From NCBI RefSeq assembly GCF_029227915.1, contig NC_079887.1, positions 27,527,650 through 27,591,649 on the forward strand: DNA of 64,000 nucleotides, in the 5' to 3' direction. Under the pieces are notes generated by a model that did not search any database, was not told the origin of the DNA, and was given only the letters and a program-made list of their open reading frames with translations. Position numbers and translations under genes: made by a program. The DNA comes from Hydractinia symbiolongicarpus (taxonomy: Eukaryota > Cnidaria > Hydrozoa > Anthoathecata > Hydractiniidae). This document shows, piece by piece, positions 24,926-36,358 of the stretch. Numbering within the stretch: position 1 is the first letter of the stretch; each line of letters starts with the position of its first letter.

Positions 24926-27900
24926 TCATTTTTGATGAGACGCTTAATGAAAGGGGTTTAATCGCCGGCAAACGAAATCCCGCGTTTTCCCGTAAATCCG
25001 GGGCTTGGCCCGTATAGTCGAATGTATACAAAGAAAGTACCCAGGGAGTAAACTCATTTCCCGAACGATTTTTAAAATTTTTTTTTTCACCACTAAAACG
25101 CATGAGACTTGTAGTTTTCAAAAATGTTTTCATTTTTGATGAGACGCTTAATGAAAGAGGTTTAATCGCCGGAAAACGAAAACCGCGATTTCCCGTAAAT
25201 CCCGGGCTTGGCCCGTATAGTCGAATGTATACAAAGAAAGTACCCTGTGAGTAAACTCATTTCCAGAACGATTTTTTAAATTATTTTTTCACCACTAAAA
25301 CGCATAAGACTTCTAATTTTTAAAAATGTTTTCATTTTTGATGAGACGCTGAATAAAAGAAGTTTAATCGCCGGCAAACGAAAACCCGCGAATTCCCGTA
25401 AATCCCGGGCTTGGCACGTATAGTCGAATGTATACAAAGAAAGTACCCTGTGAGTAAACTCATTTCCAGAACGATTTTTTAAATTATTTTTTCACCACTA
25501 AAACGCATAAGACTTCTAATTTTTAAAAATGTTTTCATTTTTGATGAGACGCTGAATAAAAGAAGTTTAATCGCCGGCAAACGAAAACCCGCGATTTCCC
25601 GTAAATCCCGAGCTTGGCCCGCATAGTCAAAAGTATACAAAGAAAGTACCGAGGGAGTAAACTCATTTCCCGAACGATTTTTTAAATTATTTTTTCACCA
25701 CTAAAACGCATGACACTTGTAGTTTTCAAAAATGTTTTCATTTTTGATGATACGCTGAATAAAAGGAGTTTAATCGCCGGCAAACGAAATCCTGCGATTT
25801 CCCTAAATCCCGGACTCGGCCCGTATAGTCAAAAGTATACAAAGAAAGTACCCAGGGAGTAAACTCATTTCCAGAACGATTTTTTAAATTATTTTTCACC
25901 ACTAAAACGCATAAGACTTGTAGTTTTTAAAAATGTTTTCATTTTTGATGAGACGCTGAATAAAAGAAGTTTAATCGCCGGCAAACGAAAATCCGCGATT
26001 TCCCGTAAATCCCGGGCTTGGCCCGTATAGTCGAAAGTATACAAAGAAAGTATCCAGGGAGTAAACTCATTTCCCGAACGATTTTATATATTATTTTCTT
26101 ACCACTAAACGCATGAGACTTGTAGTTTTCGAAAATATTTTCATATTTGAGGTGACGCTGAATAAAAGAAGTTTAATCGCCGGCAAACAAAAATCCGCGA
26201 TTTCCCGTAAATCCCGGACTCGGCCCGTATAGTCAAAAGTATACAAAGAAAGTACCCAGGGAGTAAACTCATTTCCCGAACGATTTTTTAAATTATTTTT
26301 TCACCACTAAAACGCATGAGACTTGTAGTTTTCAAAAATGTTTTCATTTTTGATGAGACGCCTAATGAAAGAGGTTTTATCACCGGCAAACGAAATCCCG
26401 CGTTTTCCCGTAAATCTGGGGCTTGGCCCGTATAGTCGAATGTATACAAAGAAAGTATCCAGGGAGTAAACTCATTTCCCGAACGATTTTTTAAATTTTT
26501 TTTTCACCACTAAAACACATGAGACTTGTACTTTTCAAAAATGTTTTCATTTTTGATGAGACGCTTAATGAAAGAGGTTTAATCGCCGGAAAACGAAAAC
26601 CCGCGATTTCCCGTAAATCCCGGCTTGACCCGTATAGTCAAAAGTATACAAAGAAAGTACCCAGGGAGTAAACTCATTTCCCGAACGATTTTTTAAATTA
26701 TTTTTTCACCACTAAACGCATGAGACTTGCAGTTTTCAAAAATATTTTCATATTTGATGAGACGCTGAATAAAAGGAGTTTAATCGCCGGCAAACGAAAA
26801 CCTGCGATTCCCTAAATCCCGGACTCGGCCCGTATAGTCAAAAGTATACAAAGAAAGTACCCAGGGAGTAAACTCATTTCCAGAACGATTTTTTAAATTA
26901 TTTTTTCACCACTAAAACGCATAAGACTTGTAGTTTTTAAAAATGTTTTCATTTTTGATGAGACGCTGAATAAAAGAAGTTTAATCGCCGGCAAACGAAA
27001 ACCAGCGATTTCCCATAAATCCCGGGCTTGGCCCGTATAGTCGAATGTATACAAAGAAAGCACCCTGTGAGTAAACTCATTTCCAGAACGATTTTTTAAA
27101 TTATTTTTTCACCACTAAACGCATGAAACTTGTAGTTTTCAAAAATATTTTCATATTTGATGAGGCGTTGAATAAAAGAAGTTTAATCGCCGGCAAACAA
27201 AAACCCGCGATTTCCCGTAAATCCCGGGCTTGGCCCGTATAGTCAAAAGTATACAAAGAAAGTACCCAGGGAGTAAACTCATTTCCCAAACGATTTTTTA
27301 AATTATTTTTTCACCACTAAAACGCATAAGACTTGTAGTTTTTAAAAATGTTTTCATTTTTGATGACACGCTGAAAAAAAGAAGATTAATCGCCGGCAAA
27401 CGAAAACCCGCGATTTCCCGTAAATCCCGGCTTGGCCCGTATAGTCAAAAGTATACAAAGAAAGTACCCAGGGAGTAAACTCATTTCCCAAACGATTTTT
27501 TAAATTATTATTTCACCACTAAAACGCATGAGACTTGTAGTTTTCAAAAATGTTTTCATTTTTGATGAAACGCTGAATAAAAGAAGTTTAATCGCCGGCA
27601 AACGAAAACCCGCGATTTCCCGTAAATCCCGGGCTTTGCCCGTATAGTCAAAAGTATACAAAGAAAGTACCCAGGGAGTAAACTCATTTCCCGAACGATT
27701 TTTTAAATTACTTTTCCACCACTAAAAGGCATGAGACTTGTAGTTTTTAAAAATGTTTTCATTTTTGATGAGACACTGAATAAATGAAGTTTAATCGCCG
27801 GCAAACGAAAACCTGCGATTTCCCGTAAATCCTGGACTCGGCCCGTATAGTCAAAAGTATACAAAGAAAGTACCCAGGGAGTAAACTCATTTCTTAAACG

Positions 27901-28770
27901 ATTCTTTAAATTATTATTTCACCACTAAAACGCATGAGACTTGTAGTTTTCAAGAATGTTTTCATTTTTAATGAGACGCTGAATAAAAGCAGTTTAATCG
28001 CCGGCAAACGAAAACCCGCGATTTTCGGTAAATCCCGGGCTTGGCACGTATAGTCGAATGTATACAAAGAAAGTACCCTGTGAGTAAACTCATTTCCAGA
28101 ACGATTTTATAAATTATTTTTTCACCACTAAAGCGCATAAGACTTGTAGTTTTTAAAAATGTTTTCATTTTTGATGAGACGCTGAATAAAAGAAGTTTAA
28201 TCGCCGGCAAACGAAAACCCGCGATTTCCCGTAAATCCCGGGCTTGGCCCGTATAGTCAAAAGTATACAAAGAAAGTACCCAGGGAGTAAACTCATTTCC
28301 CAAACGATTTTTTAAATTATTTTTTCACCACTAAAACGCATAAGACTTGTAGTTTTCAAAAATGTTTTCATTTTTGATGAGACGCTGAATAAAAGAAGTT
28401 TAATCGCCGGCAAACGAAAACCCGCGATTTCCCGTAAATCCCGGCTTGGCCCGTATAGTCAAAAGTATACAAAGAAAGTACCCAGGGAGTAAACTCATTT
28501 CCCAAACGATTTTGTAAATTATTATTTCACCACTAAAACGCATGAGACTTGTAGTTTTCAAAAATGTTTTCATTTTTGATGAAACGCTGAATAAAAGAAG
28601 TTTAATCGCCGGCAAACGAAAACCCGCGATTTCCCGTAAATCCCGGGCTTGGCCCGTATAGTCAAAAGTATGCAAAGAAAGTACCCAGGGAGTAAACTCA
28701 TTTCCCGAACGATTTTTTAAATTACTTTTCCACCACTAAAAGGCATGAGTCTTGTAGTTTTTGAAAATGT
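24112..28770. repeat. 23-monomer higher-order repeat, copy 1 (4659 bp)
   Basis: Tandem partner of 28771-33429 at an exact offset of 4659, so no net indel between copies. By eye I found only a few substitutions: C/T at 25301 versus 29960, GTACCGAGG versus ATACCCAGG near 25650, GATTTTCGG versus GATTTTCCG near 28021, TTATTTC versus TTGTTTC near 28523, ACCCGCG versus ACCAGCG near 28622. It starts inside the 4-mer region and ends in a monomer with TTCCACCACTAAAAGGCATG. Confidence 0.88.
24131..25754. repeat. 4-monomer tandem repeat, two units (period 812 bp)
   Basis: Units 24131-24942 and 24943-25754 share the order GCTTAATGAAAGGGG/CGGGGC; GGAAAACGAAAACCGCG; CTTCTAATTTTT with CGCGAATTCCCG and GGCACG; CTTCTAATTTTT with CCCGAGCTTGGCCCGCATAG. 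A related block at about 22713-23507 is an earlier copy within the 7-mer. The second unit has GTACCGAGGGAG near its end where the first has GTACCCAGGGAG. Confidence 0.8.
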
Positions 28771-31700
28771 TTTCATTTTTGATGAGACGCTTAATGAAAG
28801 GGGTTTAATCGCCGGCAAACGAAATCCCGCGTTTTCCCGTAAATCCGGGGCTTGGCCCGTATAGTCGAATGTATACAAAGAAAGTACCCAGGGAGTAAAC
28901 TCATTTCCCGAACGATTTTTAAAATTTTTTTTTTCACCACTAAAACGCATGAGACTTGTAGTTTTCAAAAATGTTTTCATTTTTGATGAGACGCTTAATG
29001 AAAGAGGTTTAATCGCCGGAAAACGAAAACCGCGATTTCCCGTAAATCCCGGGCTTGGCCCGTATAGTCGAATGTATACAAAGAAAGTACCCTGTGAGTA
29101 AACTCATTTCCAGAACGATTTTTTAAATTATTTTTTCACCACTAAAACGCATAAGACTTCTAATTTTTAAAAATGTTTTCATTTTTGATGAGACGCTGAA
29201 TAAAAGAAGTTTAATCGCCGGCAAACGAAAACCCGCGAATTCCCGTAAATCCCGGGCTTGGCACGTATAGTCGAATGTATACAAAGAAAGTACCCTGTGA
29301 GTAAACTCATTTCCAGAACGATTTTTTAAATTATTTTTTCACCACTAAAACGCATAAGACTTCTAATTTTTAAAAATGTTTTCATTTTTGATGAGACGCT
29401 GAATAAAAGAAGTTTAATCGCCGGCAAACGAAAACCCGCGATTTCCCGTAAATCCCGAGCTTGGCCCGCATAGTCAAAAGTATACAAAGAAAGTACCCAG
29501 GGAGTAAACTCATTTCCCGAACGATTTTTTAAATTATTTTTTCACCACTAAAACGCATGAGACTTGTAGTTTTCAAAAATGTTTTCATTTTTGATGAGAC
29601 GCTTAATGAAAGGGGTTTAATCGCCGGCAAACGAAATCCCGCGTTTTCCCGTAAATCCGGGGCTTGGCCCGTATAGTCGAATGTATACAAAGAAAGTACC
29701 CAGGGAGTAAACTCATTTCCCGAACGATTTTTAAAATTTTTTTTTTCACCACTAAAACGCATGAGACTTGTAGTTTTCAAAAATGTTTTCATTTTTGATG
29801 AGACGCTTAATGAAAGAGGTTTAATCGCCGGAAAACGAAAACCGCGATTTCCCGTAAATCCCGGGCTTGGCCCGTATAGTCGAATGTATACAAAGAAAGT
29901 ACCCTGTGAGTAAACTCATTTCCAGAACGATTTTTTAAATTATTTTTTCACCACTAAAATGCATAAGACTTCTAATTTTTAAAAATGTTTTCATTTTTGA
30001 TGAGACGCTGAATAAAAGAAGTTTAATCGCCGGCAAACGAAAACCCGCGAATTCCCGTAAATCCCGGGCTTGGCACGTATAGTCGAATGTATACAAAGAA
30101 AGTACCCTGTGAGTAAACTCATTTCCAGAACGATTTTTTAAATTATTTTTTCACCACTAAAACGCATAAGACTTCTAATTTTTAAAAATGTTTTCATTTT
30201 TGATGAGACGCTGAATAAAAGAAGTTTAATCGCCGGCAAACGAAAACCCGCGATTTCCCGTAAATCCCGAGCTTGGCCCGCATAGTCAAAAGTATACAAA
30301 GAAAATACCCAGGGAGTAAACTCATTTCCCGAACGATTTTTTAAATTATTTTTTCACCACTAAAACGCATGACACTTGTAGTTTTCAAAAATGTTTTCAT
30401 TTTTGATGATACGCTGAATAAAAGGAGTTTAATCGCCGGCAAACGAAATCCTGCGATTTCCCTAAATCCCGGACTCGGCCCGTATAGTCAAAAGTATACA
30501 AAGAAAGTACCCAGGGAGTAAACTCATTTCCAGAACGATTTTTTAAATTATTTTTCACCACTAAAACGCATAAGACTTGTAGTTTTTAAAAATGTTTTCA
30601 TTTTTGATGAGACGCTGAATAAAAGAAGTTTAATCGCCGGCAAACGAAAATCCGCGATTTCCCGTAAATCCCGGGCTTGGCCCGTATAGTCGAAAGTATA
30701 CAAAGAAAGTATCCAGGGAGTAAACTCATTTCCCGAACGATTTTATATATTATTTTCTTACCACTAAACGCATGAGACTTGTAGTTTTCGAAAATATTTT
30801 CATATTTGAGGTGACGCTGAATAAAAGAAGTTTAATCGCCGGCAAACAAAAATCCGCGATTTCCCGTAAATCCCGGACTCGGCCCGTATAGTCAAAAGTA
30901 TACAAAGAAAGTACCCAGGGAGTAAACTCATTTCCCGAACGATTTTTTAAATTATTTTTTCACCACTAAAACGCATGAGACTTGTAGTTTTCAAAAATGT
31001 TTTCATTTTTGATGAGACGCCTAATGAAAGAGGTTTTATCACCGGCAAACGAAATCCCGCGTTTTCCCGTAAATCTGGGGCTTGGCCCGTATAGTCGAAT
31101 GTATACAAAGAAAGTATCCAGGGAGTAAACTCATTTCCCGAACGATTTTTTAAATTTTTTTTTCACCACTAAAACACATGAGACTTGTACTTTTCAAAAA
31201 TGTTTTCATTTTTGATGAGACGCTTAATGAAAGAGGTTTAATCGCCGGAAAACGAAAACCCGCGATTTCCCGTAAATCCCGGCTTGACCCGTATAGTCAA
31301 AAGTATACAAAGAAAGTACCCAGGGAGTAAACTCATTTCCCGAACGATTTTTTAAATTATTTTTTCACCACTAAACGCATGAGACTTGCAGTTTTCAAAA
31401 ATATTTTCATATTTGATGAGACGCTGAATAAAAGGAGTTTAATCGCCGGCAAACGAAAACCTGCGATTCCCTAAATCCCGGACTCGGCCCGTATAGTCAA
31501 AAGTATACAAAGAAAGTACCCAGGGAGTAAACTCATTTCCAGAACGATTTTTTAAATTATTTTTTCACCACTAAAACGCATAAGACTTGTAGTTTTTAAA
31601 AATGTTTTCATTTTTGATGAGACGCTGAATAAAAGAAGTTTAATCGCCGGCAAACGAAAACCAGCGATTTCCCATAAATCCCGGGCTTGGCCCGTATAGT

Positions 31701-33429
31701 CGAATGTATACAAAGAAAGCACCCTGTGAGTAAACTCATTTCCAGAACGATTTTTTAAATTATTTTTTCACCACTAAACGCATGAAACTTGTAGTTTTCA
31801 AAAATATTTTCATATTTGATGAGGCGTTGAATAAAAGAAGTTTAATCGCCGGCAAACAAAAACCCGCGATTTCCCGTAAATCCCGGGCTTGGCCCGTATA
31901 GTCAAAAGTATACAAAGAAAGTACCCAGGGAGTAAACTCATTTCCCAAACGATTTTTTAAATTATTTTTTCACCACTAAAACGCATAAGACTTGTAGTTT
32001 TTAAAAATGTTTTCATTTTTGATGACACGCTGAAAAAAAGAAGATTAATCGCCGGCAAACGAAAACCCGCGATTTCCCGTAAATCCCGGCTTGGCCCGTA
32101 TAGTCAAAAGTATACAAAGAAAGTACCCAGGGAGTAAACTCATTTCCCAAACGATTTTTTAAATTATTATTTCACCACTAAAACGCATGAGACTTGTAGT
32201 TTTCAAAAATGTTTTCATTTTTGATGAAACGCTGAATAAAAGAAGTTTAATCGCCGGCAAACGAAAACCCGCGATTTCCCGTAAATCCCGGGCTTTGCCC
32301 GTATAGTCAAAAGTATACAAAGAAAGTACCCAGGGAGTAAACTCATTTCCCGAACGATTTTTTAAATTACTTTTCCACCACTAAAAGGCATGAGACTTGT
32401 AGTTTTTAAAAATGTTTTCATTTTTGATGAGACACTGAATAAATGAAGTTTAATCGCCGGCAAACGAAAACCTGCGATTTCCCGTAAATCCTGGACTCGG
32501 CCCGTATAGTCAAAAGTATACAAAGAAAGTACCCAGGGAGTAAACTCATTTCTTAAACGATTCTTTAAATTATTATTTCACCACTAAAACGCATGAGACT
32601 TGTAGTTTTCAAGAATGTTTTCATTTTTAATGAGACGCTGAATAAAAGCAGTTTAATCGCCGGCAAACGAAAACCCGCGATTTTCCGTAAATCCCGGGCT
32701 TGGCACGTATAGTCGAATGTATACAAAGAAAGTACCCTGTGAGTAAACTCATTTCCAGAACGATTTTATAAATTATTTTTTCACCACTAAAGCGCATAAG
32801 ACTTGTAGTTTTTAAAAATGTTTTCATTTTTGATGAGACGCTGAATAAAAGAAGTTTAATCGCCGGCAAACGAAAACCCGCGATTTCCCGTAAATCCCGG
32901 GCTTGGCCCGTATAGTCAAAAGTATACAAAGAAAGTACCCAGGGAGTAAACTCATTTCCCAAACGATTTTTTAAATTATTTTTTCACCACTAAAACGCAT
33001 AAGACTTGTAGTTTTCAAAAATGTTTTCATTTTTGATGAGACGCTGAATAAAAGAAGTTTAATCGCCGGCAAACGAAAACCCGCGATTTCCCGTAAATCC
33101 CGGCTTGGCCCGTATAGTCAAAAGTATACAAAGAAAGTACCCAGGGAGTAAACTCATTTCCCAAACGATTTTGTAAATTATTGTTTCACCACTAAAACGC
33201 ATGAGACTTGTAGTTTTCAAAAATGTTTTCATTTTTGATGAAACGCTGAATAAAAGAAGTTTAATCGCCGGCAAACGAAAACCAGCGATTTCCCGTAAAT
33301 CCCGGGCTTGGCCCGTATAGTCAAAAGTATGCAAAGAAAGTACCCAGGGAGTAAACTCATTTCCCGAACGATTTTTTAAATTACTTTTCCACCACTAAAA
33401 GGCATGAGTCTTGTAGTTTTTAAAAATGT
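28771..33429. repeat. 23-monomer higher-order repeat, copy 2 (4659 bp)
   Basis: Near-identical to 24112-28770 and again contains the 4-mer twice (28790-29601 and 29602-30413). The junction monomer near 28753 starts as GGCATGAGTCTTGTAG with the unique TTTTTGAAAATG and switches to GCTTAATGAAAGGGG. The matching end of this copy near 33410 has TTTTTAAAAATG and continues into GCTGAATAAATGAAG, which shows the unduplicated flank. Confidence 0.88.
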
Positions 33430-34517
33430 TTTCATTTTTGATGAGACGCTGAATAAATGAAGTTTAATCGCCGGCAAACGAAAACCTGCGATTTCCCGTA
33501 AATCCTGGACTCGGCCCGTATAGTCAAAAGTATACAAAGAAAGTACCCAGGGAGTAAACTCATTTCTTAAACGATTTTTTAAATTATTATTTCACCACTA
33601 AAACGCATGAGACTTGTAGTTTTCAAGAATGTTTTCATTTTTAATGAGACGCTGAATAAAAGCAGTTTAATCGCCGGCAAACGAAAACCCGCGATTTTCC
33701 GTAAATCCCGGGCTTGGCACGTATAGTCGAATGTATACAAAGAAAGTACCCTGAGAGTAAACTCATTTCCAGAACGATTTTATAAATTATTTTTTCACCA
33801 CTAAAACGCATAAGACTTGTAGTTTTTAAAAATGTTTTCATTTTTGATGAGACGCTGAATAAAAGAAGTTAAATCGCCGGCAAACGAAAACCCGCGATTT
33901 CCCGTAAATCCCGGGCTTGGCCCGTATAGTCAAAAGTATACAAAGAAAGTACCCAGGGAGTAAACTCATTTCCCGAACGATTTTTTAAATTACTTTTCCA
34001 CCACTAAAAGGCATGAGACTTGTAGTTTTTAAAAATGTTTTCATTTTTGATGAGACGCTGAATAAATGAAGTTTAATCGCCGGCAAACGAAAACCTGCGA
34101 TTTCCCGTAAATCCTGGACTCGGCCCGTATAGTCAAAAGTATACAAAGAAAGTACCCAGGGAGTAAACTCATTTCTTAAACGATTTTTTAAATTATTATT
34201 TCACCACTAAAACGCATGAGACTTGTAGTTTTCAAGAATGTTTTCATTTTTAATGAGACGCTGAATAAAAGCAGTTTAATCGCCGGCAAACGAAAACCCG
34301 CGATTTTCCGTAAATCCCGGGCTTGGCACGTATAGTCGAATGTATACAAAGAAAGTACCCTGAGAGTAAACTCATTTCCAGAACGATTTTATAAATTATT
34401 TTTTCACCACTAAAACGCATAAGACTTGTAGTTTTTAAAAATGTTTTCATTTTTGATGAGACGCTGAATAAAAGAAGTTAAATCGCCGGCAAACGAAAAC
34501 CCGCGATTTCCCGTAAA
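33300..34517. repeat. 3-monomer tandem repeat, two units (period 609 bp)
   Basis: Units 33300-33908 and 33909-34517. Order: GCTGAATAAATGAAG with AATCCTGGACTCGG; TCAAGAATG with TTTTTAATGAG, GCAG and GGCACG; CATAAGAC with TTTTTAAAAATG and the rare GAAGTTAAATCG. Markers GAATAAATGA at 33451 and 34060 fix the period. One difference is GAGTCTTG near 33406 versus GAGACTTG. The unit overlaps the right end of the 23-mer. Confidence 0.85.
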
Positions 34518-36239
34518 TCCCGGCTTGGCCCGTATAGTCAAAAGTATACAAAGAAAGTACCCAGGGAGTAAACGCATTTCCCAAACGATTTTTTAAATTA
34601 TTTTTTCACCACTAAAACGCATGAGACTTGTAGTTTTTAAAAATGTTTTCATTTTTGATGAGACGCTGAATAAAAGAAGTTTAATCGCCGGCAAACGAAA
34701 ATCCGCGATTTCCCGTAAATCCCGGGCTTGGCCCGTATAGTCAAAAGTATACAAAGAAAGTACCCAGGGAGTAAACTCATTTCCCGAACGATTTTTTAAA
34801 TTACTTTTTCACCACTAAAACGCATGAGACTTGTAGTTTTTAAAAATGTTTTCATTTTTGATGAGACGCTGAATAAATGAAGTTTAATCGCCGGCAAACG
34901 AAAACCTGCGATTTCCCGTAAATCCTGGACTCGGCCCGTATAGTCAAAAGTATAAAAAGAAAGTACCCAGGGAGTAAACTCATTTCCCAAACGACTTTTT
35001 AAATTATTGTTTCACCACTAAAACGCATGAGACTTGTAGTTTTCAAGAATGTTTTCATTTTTAATGAGACGCTGAATAAAAGCAGTTTAATCGCCGGCAA
35101 ACGAAAACCCGCGATTTCCCGTAAATCCCAGGCTAGGCACGTATAGTCGAATGTATACAAAGAAAGTACCCTGTGAGTAAACTCATTTCCAGAACGATTT
35201 TTTAAATTATTTTTTCACCACTAAAACGCATAAGACTTGTAGTTTTTAAAAATGTTTTCATTTTTGATGAGACGCTGAATAAAAGAAGTTTAATCGCCGG
35301 CAAACGAAATCCCGCGTTTTCCCGTAAATCCGGGGCTTGGCCCGTATAGTCGAATGTATACAAAGATAGTACCCAGGGAGTAAACTCATTTCCCGAACGA
35401 TTTTTTAAATTTTTTTTTCGCCACTAAAACGCATGAGACTTGTAGTTTTCAAAAATGTTTTCATTTTTGATGAGACGCTTAATAAAAGAGGTTTAATCGC
35501 CGGAAAACGAAAACCCGCGATTTCCCGTAAATCCCGGGCTTGGCCCGTATAGTCAAAAGTATACAAAGAAAGTACCCAGGGAGTAAACTCATTTCTTAAA
35601 CGATTTTTTAAATTATTATTTCACCACTAAAACGCATGAGACTTGTAGTTTTCAAGAATGTTTTCATTTTTAATGAGACGCTGAATAAAAGCAGTTTAAT
35701 CGCCGGCAAACGAAAACCCGCGATTTTCGGTAAATCCCGGGCTTGGCACGTATAGTGGAATGTATACAAAGAAAGTACCCTGTGAGTAAACTCATTTCCA
35801 GAACGATTTTATAAATTATTTTTTCACCACTAAAGCGCATAAGACTTGTAGTTTTTAAAAATGTTTTCATTTTTGATGAGACGCTGAATAAAAGAAGTTT
35901 AATCGCCGGCAAACGAAAACCCGCGATTTCCCGTAAATCTCGGACTTGGCCCGTATAGTCAAAAGTATACAAAGAAAGTACCCAGGGAGTAAACTCATTT
36001 CCCAAACGATTTTTTAAATTATTTTTTCACCACTAAAACGCATAAGACTTGTAGTTTTTAAAAATGTTTTCATTTTTGATGAGACGCTGAATAAAAGAAG
36101 TTTAATCGCCGGCAAACGAAAACCCGCGATTTCCCGTAAATCCCGGCTTGGCCCGTATAGTCAAAAGTATACAAAGAAAGTACCCAGGGAGTAAACTCAT
36201 TTCCCAAACGATTTTGTAAATTATTATTTCACCACTAAA
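34518..36239. repeat. Mosaic satellite segment with a segment reused four times downstream
   Basis: About eight and a half monomers. The stretch from about 34833 to 35550 (GTATAAAAAGAAAG; TCAAGAATG; AATCCCGCGTTTTCC with CAAAGATAG; TTTTCGCCACTAAAA) recurs near 37061, 39696 and 43345. Homology to the 37-kb copy (offset 2231) ends near GTATAGTC at about 35550. This copy has private changes GGCTAGGCACG and GCTTAATAAAAGAGG. Confidence 0.75.
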
Positions 36240-36259
36240 ATGCATGAGACTTGTAGTTT

Positions 36260-36281
36260 TCAAAAATGTTTTCATTTTTGA
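36260..36281 (+). other. AT-rich inverted repeat in the monomer (example)
   Basis: TCAAAAAT and ATTTTTGA form a perfect 8-bp stem around the 6-nt loop GTTTTC. The element recurs in monomers of the TCAAAAATG type throughout the array. In the TTAAAAATG type the stem falls to 6 perfect pairs. In the TCAAAAATA/CATATTTG type two linked changes allow a different hairpin, AAATAT and ATATTT around TTTC. Cruciform or RNA hairpin formation is an inference; only the symmetry is seen. Confidence 0.75.
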
Positions 36282-36291
36282 TGAAACGCTG

Positions 36292-36297
36292 AATAAA
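36292..36297 (+). promoter_or_regulatory. AATAAA hexamer recurring once per monomer (example)
   Basis: The plus strand carries AATAAA inside GCTGAATAAAAG in most monomers. It is absent from the GCTTAATGAAAGAGG type. It matches the canonical polyadenylation hexamer, so plus-strand transcripts could in principle be cleaved at monomer spacing. With no gene and no transcript evidence this may be chance in an A-rich stretch. Confidence 0.25.
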
Positions 36298-36345
36298 AGA
36301 AGTTTAATCGCCGGCAAACGAAAACCCGCGATTTCCCGTAAATCC

Positions 36346-36358
36346 CGGGCTTGGCCCG
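36346..36358 (+). other. GC-rich inverted repeat in the monomer (example)
   Basis: CGGGC and GCCCG pair perfectly around the 3-nt loop TTG. The symmetry is present only in monomers reading CCCGGGCTTGGCCCG. It is broken in the GGCACG type and altered in the CCGGACTCGGCCCG type, so it is a variable rather than fixed property of the satellite. Confidence 0.6.
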
